Below, one piece after another: positions 8,122 through 14,934 of a DNA stretch of 42,799 nt. The notes beneath the pieces were generated by a model. The model saw nothing but the letters and a program-made list of their open reading frames with translations. It searched no databases and had not been told where the DNA came from. Both the position numbers and the translations under genes were made by a program. This DNA is from CAYQVO01 sp964421085 (lineage in GTDB: Bacteria; Bdellovibrionota_C; UBA2361; CAYQVO01), in contig CAYQVO010000033.1 in the NCBI GenBank assembly GCA_964421085.1, forward strand, positions 1-42,799, given 5' to 3'. How positions within the stretch are numbered: position 1 is the stretch's first letter; each line of letters starts with the position of its first letter.

Positions 8122-8127
8122 ATTATA
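8122..8127 (-). promoter_or_regulatory. Candidate -10 box ahead of the precursor ORF
   Basis: A perfect TATAAT on the minus strand overlaps the stop codon of the class V PLP gene and sits 29 bp before the precursor ATG, in an AT-rich stretch. No good -35 box lies at 16-18 bp (the nearest TTGAAC is 21 bp away), so this is only a possible internal promoter. Confidence 0.25.
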
Positions 8128-9430
8128 TTAACATGAGGAGTCCATCCTGTTCAATTGCCCTGGATGATGCCTGATTTCCGGCAAGTTCCCGAATCCCGGC
8201 AACAAGTTTGTCCAGCTCTTCGAGGCTGGTATAGAGGTTCGGGGAAATGCGAATAGCCTCGATATCTCCGCATTTTATCGCCGCACAATGAATACGGTGC
8301 CTCCTCATGAACCTTGTTTCTATTTCTCCCGGCTTGTGCCCGGCAACGGAAATAGCAGCAATTGCGCAGGAAAAGGGGGCTCCAGGAGGGGTATGAAGAA
8401 CAACGCCCGGAAGTTCTCTTACCTGATCCACCCAGTAATCGCGCGGGAAACGCAGCCGGGCTTCTTTCCGTTTTGACCCGATGTTTTCGTGAAAATCAAT
8501 AGCGGCGTTGATGGCCATTTCTGAGGCAAAGGATCGCGTACCCAAAGACTCGCATTTCCGTATATTAGCGCCCTCGGGCGCCTCGCTTGAAAGCAGAGGC
8601 CAGACTTTACTTATCTTGTCGTTCCGGATCCGGAGCATACCGCTGCCGAAAGGCGCAGAGAGCCATTTGTGCAGGCTTGTTGCCCAGTAATCACAGCCGA
8701 GGTCCGGGATCCTGTAATCGATATGCCCGAAGGTATGGGCTCCATCGCAGATTACTTCGATATCCCGCCGGTGAGCTTCGTCCGCAATCCTTCTTACCGG
8801 AAGGATCTGACCAGTCCAATGGATCATGTGAGTCACATTTACGACACGGGTTCTATCCGTGAATCTTTGTATGTAAGCCTCCGCCAGTCCGGCATTGTCT
8901 TCAGACGGAAGACAGAGATCGACCCAGGCAAGTCTGATCCCATCACGTCTCTCCCGCTGCTTCCATGCATTAATCACATTGGGGTAATCCTGCCTGGCCA
9001 GGGCGACTTCGTCTCCGGCCTTAAGGTCCAGACCGAAGGCGACCGAACTGAGTCCTTCCGTGGCATTCCTGTTGATCGCCACTTCGTCAGCCCGGACACC
9101 AGCCATATCAGCAAGACGCTTTCGCAGCGGTTCCCGGCTTTTGTCGAGTTCTCGCCACATGAAATAAGACGGTCCGCGATTGCAGTACCTGCAATAATCG
9201 ATGTGCGCTTCCTGTACTGACTTCGGTTGCGGACCTGTGCCGGCATTATTCAGGTTGATAAGGGAGGCGTCGAGCACGTATTGATCCCGCACCCATGTCC
9301 AGAAATCGGCACTGGCCGAAATGCCGGCCGGAGTATCCTGAATTATGGAGCCGGTAATCGCGGATCTGATCGCAGAAGCAGCGTCTTTTATCGCGGTCCT
9401 GGAATGGCGGAACTCAGGGTAATGTGACAT
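8123..9430 (-). CDS. Class V PLP-dependent aminotransferase (isopenicillin-N-epimerase-like)
   Basis: The 435-residue protein has the class V fold-type I signature: INLNNAGTGPQPKSV near residue 58, NRNATEGLSSV (phosphate loop, about 120-130), ICDGAHTFGH with the pyridine-nitrogen Asp229, and ATSLHKWLSAPFGSG with the Schiff-base Lys255. Relatives include CefD-type epimerases and cysteine/selenocysteine lyases. The substrate is not readable. It is the first gene of the minus-strand operon and ends 30 bp before the precursor-like ORF, so action on that peptide or on a sugar or amino-acid building block is possible. No signal peptide is seen, and the first 35 residues form an extra amphipathic stretch. 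The ribosome binding site is weak. Confidence 0.85.
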   Translation of the reverse strand: MSHYPEFRHSRTAIKDAASAIRSAITGSIIQDTPAGISASADFWTWVRDQYVLDASLINLNNAGTGPQPKSVQEAHIDYCRYCNRGPSYFMWRELDKSREPLRKRLADMAGVRADEVAINRNATEGLSSVAFGLDLKAGDEVALARQDYPNVINAWKQRERRDGIRLAWVDLCLPSEDNAGLAEAYIQRFTDRTRVVNVTHMIHWTGQILPVRRIADEAHRRDIEVICDGAHTFGHIDYRIPDLGCDYWATSLHKWLSAPFGSGMLRIRNDKISKVWPLLSSEAPEGANIRKCESLGTRSFASEMAINAAIDFHENIGSKRKEARLRFPRDYWVDQVRELPGVVLHTPPGAPFSCAIAAISVAGHKPGEIETRFMRRHRIHCAAIKCGDIEAIRISPNLYTSLEELDKLVAGIRELAGNQASSRAIEQDGLLMLI

Positions 9431-9556
9431 GGGAAGCTTAAGCTGACAGCCAGTTCAAATATAGAGAAAGCTTTCCACAATTGCCGGAACTTCAGTAGTT
9501 CGCCCCGGACGTTCCACAGGACGGCAGGCTTATGGTAGTCTTTCTGCTGGACAAGG

Positions 9557-10705
9557 ATGGTTTTCAGGCAGGCCGTGAAAAAGATCTCCGTTATAATAGG
9601 CACGAGGCCCGAGGTGATTAAAATGTCACCCGTCGTTCGTGCATTGAAGGCGTCCGGAAAGGTTGTGGTAAATCTCTGCACAACCGGACAGCAGCATGAG
9701 CTCGTTTTTCAGTCCCTGCCATGGTTCGAACTCTCTCCTGATTCCGATCTTGCCGTAATGGAACCGAATCAGGAACTGAACGCCCTGGCGTCGCGTCTCA
9801 TGTTGTCGCTTGAATCTTACCTTAAGGAGGCAAAACCCGATCTTGTGCTCGTTCAGGGAGATACTACCTCTGCGTTCTGCTCTGCCCTTGCCGCATTCCA
9901 CAGAAAGATACCTGTGGGGCACGTTGAAGCGGGACTTCGGACGCACGATCCGCTTGCCCCTTTTCCGGAAGAATTGAACCGGGTTTTAATCTCCCGGATT
10001 GCCGGCTATCATTTTGCTCCAACGCGGCACTCGCGGGACAATTTGTGCGCTGAAGGAGTAGGCGCTCACAAAATTCACGTGACTGGAAATCCCGTTGTGG
10101 ATGCCCTGCTTTATACATCGGAAAAACTCAAACGGATTGAAATTAATATTCCGGAAGTCCCTGGGAACTTGTTCGAGGAAGGCACAAGTTCCCGTATTAT
10201 TCTAATTACCAGCCACCGCAGGGAAAGTTTCGGCAGAGGTCTCCGGGCAATTTGTTCTGCCATTCGGCAGCTGGCAGTGAAATACTCCGGCGGCTCTTTC
10301 ATTTTTCCTCTGCATCTGAACAGCTCCGTGAGAGAGCCGGTGAGGAAAGAGCTTTCCGGGCTCAGAAATGTTTATCTGACCGATCCTCTCAGCTACCCCT
10401 CCTTTGTATATCTTATGATGCAATCAACTCTTATTCTCACTGATTCCGGGGGAGTCCAGGAAGAAGCTCCAAGTCTCGGCAAACCCGTTCTTGTTATGCG
10501 CGAGAAGAGCGAGCGCACAGAGGGAGTAGCTGCGGGATTTCTGAGGATTGTAGGCACCGATTCAGTTGAAATAGAAAGAGAAGCTTCTCTTGTTCTTGAA
10601 AATGCCGATGCTCAGGTCTCTCCGATACCGAGTGTTAATCCATATGGCGATGGAAAGGCAGGCGACCGCATAGCGAGGATATGCCTTGATTTGATGGGAG
10701 TTTGA
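9557..10705 (+). CDS. wecB: UDP-N-acetylglucosamine 2-epimerase (non-hydrolysing)
   Basis: The protein has ISVIIGTRPEVIKMSPVVRA at its N-terminus, HVEAGLRTHDPLAPFPEELN around residues 122-141 and LTDSGGVQEEAPSLGKPVLV near 295-314, all hallmarks of the WecB/MnaA family. It interconverts UDP-GlcNAc and UDP-ManNAc in the cytoplasm, supplying ManNAc-derived sugars for surface polysaccharide. Length (382) is normal. ATG at 9557 is used; a GTG six codons downstream, nearer the conserved start of the fold, is an alternative. It diverges from the class V PLP gene across 126 bp and is followed after 18 bp by a sulfatase-fold gene. Confidence 0.92.
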   Translation: MVFRQAVKKISVIIGTRPEVIKMSPVVRALKASGKVVVNLCTTGQQHELVFQSLPWFELSPDSDLAVMEPNQELNALASRLMLSLESYLKEAKPDLVLVQGDTTSAFCSALAAFHRKIPVGHVEAGLRTHDPLAPFPEELNRVLISRIAGYHFAPTRHSRDNLCAEGVGAHKIHVTGNPVVDALLYTSEKLKRIEINIPEVPGNLFEEGTSSRIILITSHRRESFGRGLRAICSAIRQLAVKYSGGSFIFPLHLNSSVREPVRKELSGLRNVYLTDPLSYPSFVYLMMQSTLILTDSGGVQEEAPSLGKPVLVMREKSERTEGVAAGFLRIVGTDSVEIEREASLVLENADAQVSPIPSVNPYGDGKAGDRIARICLDLMGV

Positions 10706-10723
10706 CAGGATTATGGATCGGAA

Positions 10724-12118
10724 ATGAATTTCATCCTCGTGTGCCTCCATTGTCTCGATATGCGGGATTTCCATAGTCACCTTCGTGACACTCCCTTCCT
10801 CGATGATCTGAGAAAAAAATCGATTTTTATTCCAATGGGAAGGGCTCAGGGCCACCACCACGCAGATTCACTGAATGCTGAACTGACCGGCGTGTGGACT
10901 GCGCGTTGCTGTGACTCTCATCTGACCCGAGATGGTTATATTGCCCCTCGGAATTTTCACCTGCCCGAAACTATTTTGGAACGTATGAACTCCGCCGGTT
11001 TCAACGTCTTCCCGTGGCTCAGGAGCTCATTTGCTGTCAAGGGGGGAATGAGCAGAGCCTGGCTCCGGGACGACCCTGAACGGCTTCATCAGTTTGATCC
11101 TCACGCAAAAGTCCAGATGAATCCTGATAAAGTGACAAAAGCATTCCGGCGACTTGGTTGGGTGGGCGAGAACGCCGATCGAATCATCAAGGGAAAAGAG
11201 GTTCAGGGATACAGGGACTACCTGGTAAGAAAATGGTTACTCGAGAAGTGGTGCAATCTGCTGAAAGGATCGAGAAAGAAAATATACGCTCATTACATCG
11301 TCAACCACACGCACAGGCCCTGGGGAAACCCGGAAGGGCTGTGCCGAATGTTCAACGAGTCATATTGCTGCTCTCACGCCGAGAAAATGATCATGTTCGC
11401 GCGGAGGGCTTCTCTGGAAAACCCGGACGAATTTGCCGCCTTCCGAAGAGAGGGACTGGCAAAAGCAGATCGTATTGTAAGAACGATTTTCGAGGAAACG
11501 AGCGGGCTGGAAAACACTGTATACCTCGTTTACTCAAACCACGGTGAGGTGTTCGACCACTTCAGATACAATATGAGGTACAGGCAGGGAGAGGATCTTT
11601 ACGAAACAACCCATGGAAATCTGCCGTATGAGGTTCTTTACGCAAACATGCAGATGTGGATTATTCCGGGATATGAACCGAGGGTAATGACAGGAATTTC
11701 ACGTTCAGTTGATATCGCACCTACAATTCTCGATCTTGCCGGCATTTCCGCGGCCGGCCTTGATGGAGAGAGCATGGTTCCCTATTTTCAGGGCGATACC
11801 CTTCCACCTCGCGACAGGTACGCGGAGACTTGGCTGGGTGAGGGATGTATAAGCATGGTGCGCGCAGATGGATACAAGTTTATCTCGACAGGCAAGCCTT
11901 CTCCAGGCCGGCGCCCGGATTCAAGGGATCTTACGGGACCGGATATCCACAAATTGGCAGTTTTTCATCTCCCGTCCGATCCGTATGAGTATGTGAATCT
12001 CATTGATACACCTCAGGGACAGTCCGTGCTGGAGTGGGCGATAGAAAAGCATGCATCACTTCGGAAGATCAGCGGCCTCAAAGCCGGGAGCGAATTTATT
12101 TCAGCAAATTCAGAATAG
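10724..12118 (+). CDS. Sulfatase / alkaline-phosphatase-fold protein, divergent active site
   Basis: The 464-residue protein has the overall pattern of the sulfatase superfamily: an N-terminal NFILVCLHCLDMR strand, HADSLNAELTGVW where sulfatases carry C/S-x-P-S-R-x-x-LLTG, VYLVYSNHGEVFDH (normally DHGE) near residue 270, and SVDIAPTILDLAGI-x-DGESMVPYF near the C-terminus. The formylglycine Cys/Ser and following Arg are not recognisable (His in place of Cys, Leu in place of Arg), and the metal Asp of DHGE is Asn. It may be a lipid-phosphate or phosphoglycerol transferase-like enzyme, or inactive. No signal peptide. It follows wecB closely, so cell-surface glycan work is likely. Its 3' end overlaps the convergent receiver gene by 23 bp. 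Confidence 0.7.
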   Translation: MNFILVCLHCLDMRDFHSHLRDTPFLDDLRKKSIFIPMGRAQGHHHADSLNAELTGVWTARCCDSHLTRDGYIAPRNFHLPETILERMNSAGFNVFPWLRSSFAVKGGMSRAWLRDDPERLHQFDPHAKVQMNPDKVTKAFRRLGWVGENADRIIKGKEVQGYRDYLVRKWLLEKWCNLLKGSRKKIYAHYIVNHTHRPWGNPEGLCRMFNESYCCSHAEKMIMFARRASLENPDEFAAFRREGLAKADRIVRTIFEETSGLENTVYLVYSNHGEVFDHFRYNMRYRQGEDLYETTHGNLPYEVLYANMQMWIIPGYEPRVMTGISRSVDIAPTILDLAGISAAGLDGESMVPYFQGDTLPPRDRYAETWLGEGCISMVRADGYKFISTGKPSPGRRPDSRDLTGPDIHKLAVFHLPSDPYEYVNLIDTPQGQSVLEWAIEKHASLRKISGLKAGSEFISANSE

Positions 12119-12473
12119 CTTCTTTAAGCTCCGGGTACGGCATGGCTTTATCAAGGAGCGCGATGGCTCCCGCTGCAATCAGCTCATCTTTCAGGTCGCG
12201 ACCTTCATCCGCTGAAAGTATTGCAATAGGAATGGGTCGTGTGGCTTCGTTGCTTTTCATAATCTTGAGAAATTCAAGGCCGTTCATCTCAGGCATGCTC
12301 AGGTCGCAAAGAAAAATATCCGGCTTCGCTTCTTCCAGCTTCTCGAGCGCCTCTTTTCCGTGGCCTGCCTCGAATACGACGAAGTCTTGCTGCAGCATTG
12401 TGACGAGAAGCTTGCGAATCATCAGGGCGTCCTCGACCAATAAAATTCTTTGTCGTCCTGCATTTTCACTCAT
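12096..12473 (-). CDS. Single-domain response regulator (CheY-like receiver)
   Basis: The 125-residue protein is a lone receiver domain: RILLVEDALMIRKLL (acidic pocket), FLCDLSMPEMNG with phospho-acceptor Asp57, AILSADE (conserved Ser/Thr) and LLDKAMPY (conserved Lys). There is no output domain, so it acts by protein contact or phosphorelay. The partner kinase is not adjacent, although the chemotaxis block begins about 2.4 kb away. It converges on the sulfatase-like gene with a 23-bp overlap. Confidence 0.9.
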   Translation of the reverse strand: MSENAGRQRILLVEDALMIRKLLVTMLQQDFVVFEAGHGKEALEKLEEAKPDIFLCDLSMPEMNGLEFLKIMKSNEATRPIPIAILSADEGRDLKDELIAAGAIALLDKAMPYPELKEAILNLLK

Positions 12474-12850
12474 AACAAATTGCCCTTCTAAGCTTCCTGT
12501 TTCTTACGACTTTAGACAAAACGCGAAGGAGCGGAAAGGATAGGGCAGTCAATCTTATAATCCGAGCGTCAGCGGGTAGATATGTGGAGCCGGCGTGTTG
12601 AGGCTTTAAATGGGTTGAAGTAGTGAAGGCGTGGATTGCTATGTTTTGTTGGGGAGCTGGTAGTTGGCGGTATTTCCGGCTGCCGATGCGGGGATCTTTT
12701 TCGGCACCGGAGGTGTTAACAAGACTTAAGCAGCAGGAGGAATTTTTGTCATGGCAGGGGCCGCCTTCAATAAATAACTTCAAGCGTTTGCGGGACATGA
12801 TGTGAACCCCGTAATTCAGGCACCGACTGCTTCATTCTGTCAGGAGGTGG
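12474..12850. other. Intergenic region, no gene supported
   Basis: No reading frame here looks like protein. The minus-strand ORF across 12466-12798 has irregular composition and no recognisable domain. The region presumably carries the promoter of the receiver gene at 12473, but I could not identify clear -35/-10 boxes. Confidence 0.4.
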
Positions 12851-12976
12851 CTATGGGGAAGAGATACTCGGCAGAGATTCGCGCGGAAGGCGCTCCGCCT
12901 GCAGTAACAAGTCGCGCTCGAGCTGCAGCTGCTCCAGGGAACGCAAACATGCCAGGGCAGCATGGATGTCATGCAT
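12851..12976 (-). CDS. Possible small protein, 41 residues
   Basis: A 41-codon frame starts MHDIHAALACLRSLEQLQLE and continues as a leucine-rich, probably helical stretch ending in a Ser/Pro-rich tail. GGAGAAG lies 9 nt upstream of the ATG, and the frame begins 35 bp after the stop of the zinc-ribbon membrane protein, so it could be a distal operon gene. I do not recognise it, and at this length chance cannot be excluded. Confidence 0.28.
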   Translation of the reverse strand: MHDIHAALACLRSLEQLQLERDLLLQAERLPRESLPSISSP

Positions 12977-13011
12977 CAAGTCAGGCTTCTCCGAGAGTCC
13001 TTAATGCCTGT

Positions 13012-13689
13012 TCAGGGGATAAAAGCCCGAATGGTGAAGGAATCGGGAGTCGCGGCTGAATCGAGGAGTACCGGCACTGAAAATCGGATTTCTTCACCCG
13101 GAGCGAGCGTCATTTGTGCAGCAGCCCTTCTTAATGCAGAAGCAGGAGCCTGGACATTAGAGTCTCCGGTGACAGCGAGGTTGGCAGCCAATCTCGCGGC
13201 ATGAGTGGCTATGATCTGCGACTCGAGGGAAAAGATCCGTATTTCGACGTTGATCTCGCGAAGTGAAGAGCTCGAGGAGTTTTTGACCGATCCGTGAAAA
13301 GTGTAAAGGATTCCATTGCTCGTCGTCACCTGTGAGACGCCGGGGTCTGAAACAGTCAGCACATTGGAAGTTGTGCGTGCCTGAATGACAGTGTAGCCGG
13401 TAAAAGCGAGGATTGCTGCAGCGAGCAGAACCGCAATACAGTGCGGTGTGAATCGAGGCAGGGCTCTTTTCTTCCGGTTCCCGGTCTCCTCCTCTTCGGC
13501 CTGAAAAGACTGCTCGAAAACCGTATTGCAACGGCGGCATTGAAATTTCGCCTTTGTCCTGCCGTTCAAATGCCTGACGTCGAACAAATATTCCTTGCCG
13601 CAGTGTCTGCAGCGAAGAAGTTTTTTTTCCGGCGAAACCGGTTCTTCGATATCAAGCCCAATCGGATTCCGTGCTGATGAAGTCTGCAT
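13012..13689 (-). CDS. Zinc-ribbon membrane protein (DUF3426-like)
   Basis: The 225-residue protein starts MQTSSARNPIGLD at an ATG preceded by GGGGAGG (9-nt spacing); a longer upstream frame overlaps the response regulator gene and is rejected. Residues about 25-60 form a zinc ribbon (CRHCGKEYLF ... FQCRRCNTVF) of the MJ0042 kind. A transmembrane helix follows (HCIAVLLAAAILAFTGYTVI, about 85-104). The C-terminal half is a beta-rich domain (YTFHGSVKNSSSSSLREINV) like DUF3426/FxLYD domains, probably extracytoplasmic. Function is unknown. It lies 79 bp downstream of a NarL-type regulator gene on the same strand. Confidence 0.7.
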   Translation of the reverse strand: MQTSSARNPIGLDIEEPVSPEKKLLRCRHCGKEYLFDVRHLNGRTKAKFQCRRCNTVFEQSFQAEEEETGNRKKRALPRFTPHCIAVLLAAAILAFTGYTVIQARTTSNVLTVSDPGVSQVTTSNGILYTFHGSVKNSSSSSLREINVEIRIFSLESQIIATHAARLAANLAVTGDSNVQAPASALRRAAAQMTLAPGEEIRFSVPVLLDSAATPDSFTIRAFIP

Positions 13690-13768
13690 GAATAAAAGCC
13701 TCCCCTGGTCTGATTTAGATTCAGATGAAAGGCAGAGGGGTTCTTTTGATTTGCCGCGGCAGGAGCAC

Positions 13769-14419
13769 CTAAAGCGAAGTAACGCCCTCCCGGATGGCAT
13801 ATTTGGTGAGATCTGCCACGCTGTACAAGTTAAGCTTGTCCATTATGTGCTTTCTGTGCGTCTCGATTGTCTTGACACTGACGTGGAGATTCCGCGCTAT
13901 TTCCTTAGTGCTCTTGCCCTCCGTGAGAAGCTGCAATACGCAGCGCTCCTGCTGGCTCAAAGCAAGCTTTTCCATCTTTTTTGTCGCCCCGAGGTGCTCT
14001 ACATAGTCGTCGACAATCGTCCCGGCGATCTGCGGGCTGACGTAAGTTTTGCCACTGATGACAGTATCAAGGGCCGAAGACAATTCTTCGAACGCGCAAT
14101 CTTTGAGAAGATATCCGGAAGCTCCAGCCTGGAGCATGCCTGCGATGAAACGGCGATCGGAGTGCACGGAAAGCGCTATTACTTTTACCTGCCGGGATTT
14201 CGATCGGATGAGACGCGTCGCATCGATTCCGTTGAGTTGAGGCATGCCGACATCCATTACCACCAGATCCGGCTGAAGTTCATCGATGAGCGTCAGCGCA
14301 GTCCTCCCGTTGTCCGCCTCGCCTATTACTTTTTTTGTCGGATCCCTCTCGAGAAGAGCTTTGAGGCCTTCCCTGAACATCCGGTGATCATCGACAATAA
14401 GAATTCGCACTTCCGCCAT
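13769..14419 (-). CDS. NarL/FixJ-family response regulator
   Basis: Starting at MAEVRILIVDDH, the 216-residue protein has an N-terminal receiver (Asp10/Asp11, phospho-acceptor Asp56 in VVMDVGMPQLNG, Lys106 in GYLLKDC) and a C-terminal LuxR-type helix-turn-helix (LSQQERCVLQLLTEGKSTKE, then HVSVKTIETHRKHIMDKLNL). It is a phosphorylation-dependent transcription factor. No cognate histidine kinase is adjacent, so the stimulus is unknown. A longer start at 14482 adds 21 non-conserved residues; I prefer 14419, although its ribosome binding site is weak. Confidence 0.88.
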   Translation of the reverse strand: MAEVRILIVDDHRMFREGLKALLERDPTKKVIGEADNGRTALTLIDELQPDLVVMDVGMPQLNGIDATRLIRSKSRQVKVIALSVHSDRRFIAGMLQAGASGYLLKDCAFEELSSALDTVISGKTYVSPQIAGTIVDDYVEHLGATKKMEKLALSQQERCVLQLLTEGKSTKEIARNLHVSVKTIETHRKHIMDKLNLYSVADLTKYAIREGVTSL

Positions 14420-14496
14420 ATGAGAGGTCCCAGAAATAAATCCCAGGAAATTATATGCTTTTTTAATGATGTTGATCATCAAAAAGAATGCGTTTT

Positions 14497-14836
14497 TTAC
14501 GGAATTCCTGATTTAACCGGTAGCCGGCCCTGATTGGGGACGAGCGGCACTCCGAGGTCTCTCAGAGCATTCAATAGACGCTGTTTTGTGATGGGCTTGC
14601 GAACGTATGCCTCTCAGCCGCTTTGCATGCTATCCATGAAATCTGCAACATCATTCAAGGCAGTTGTCATGACCACTGTGGCGCTCTTTTTCTTGTCGCC
14701 CACCCCAGCCTATTTCGTGTTTCGCTTCGAGGTCACGTTTCTGCTTGAGGACTTCCTGGCCATCGATGTCTGGGAGCATTATATCGTTGCACGAAGAACA
14801 TCAGGAGAAACGAACCGTGAGGTCGGGCAAAACCTG
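14497..14836 (-). pseudogene. Decayed CheY-like receiver gene
   Basis: The minus strand encodes recognisable receiver pieces in shifted frames. NDIMLPDIDGQEVLKQKRDL (phospho-Asp region) is preceded by an in-frame TGA. After a frameshift near 14700 comes DKKKSATVVMTTALNDVADF, then MDSMQSG, a TGA at the position of the usual Cys, and EAYVRKPITKQRLLNALRDL to a stop at 14497. The form (VVMTTAL ... GCEAYVRKPI) matches CheY-like regulators that work with CheA. At least two stops and one frameshift mean it is dead or badly sequenced. It lies between the NarL-type regulator and divergent cheA. Confidence 0.75.
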
Positions 14837-14934
14837 ATTTTGATCAATGTTGTTATGTCATTTCGCCCCTATGCCGTTAGAACCTGTGGGGCACTCCAGG
14901 GATTTTACAGCTAACTCATGCAGGCGGGCATGCA

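Noticed and set aside
3597..9430. Canonical lasso-peptide cluster
   Set aside because: The peptide has a leader-like YxxPxL motif and a PqqD protein is present, but no asparagine-synthetase-like cyclase, no B2 transglutaminase-like protease and no normal core peptide exist in the operon.
12466..12798. Minus-strand ORF of 110 codons
   Set aside because: Irregular composition, no recognisable domain and overlap with the receiver gene start; looks like chance.
12802..13204. Plus-strand ORFs starting MNPVIQAPT and MDVMHQVRL
   Set aside because: Antisense to the zinc-ribbon protein gene and low-complexity; shadows.
14534..14914. Plus-strand ORF of 126 codons
   Set aside because: The opposite strand carries a recognisable decayed receiver; this frame is its shadow.
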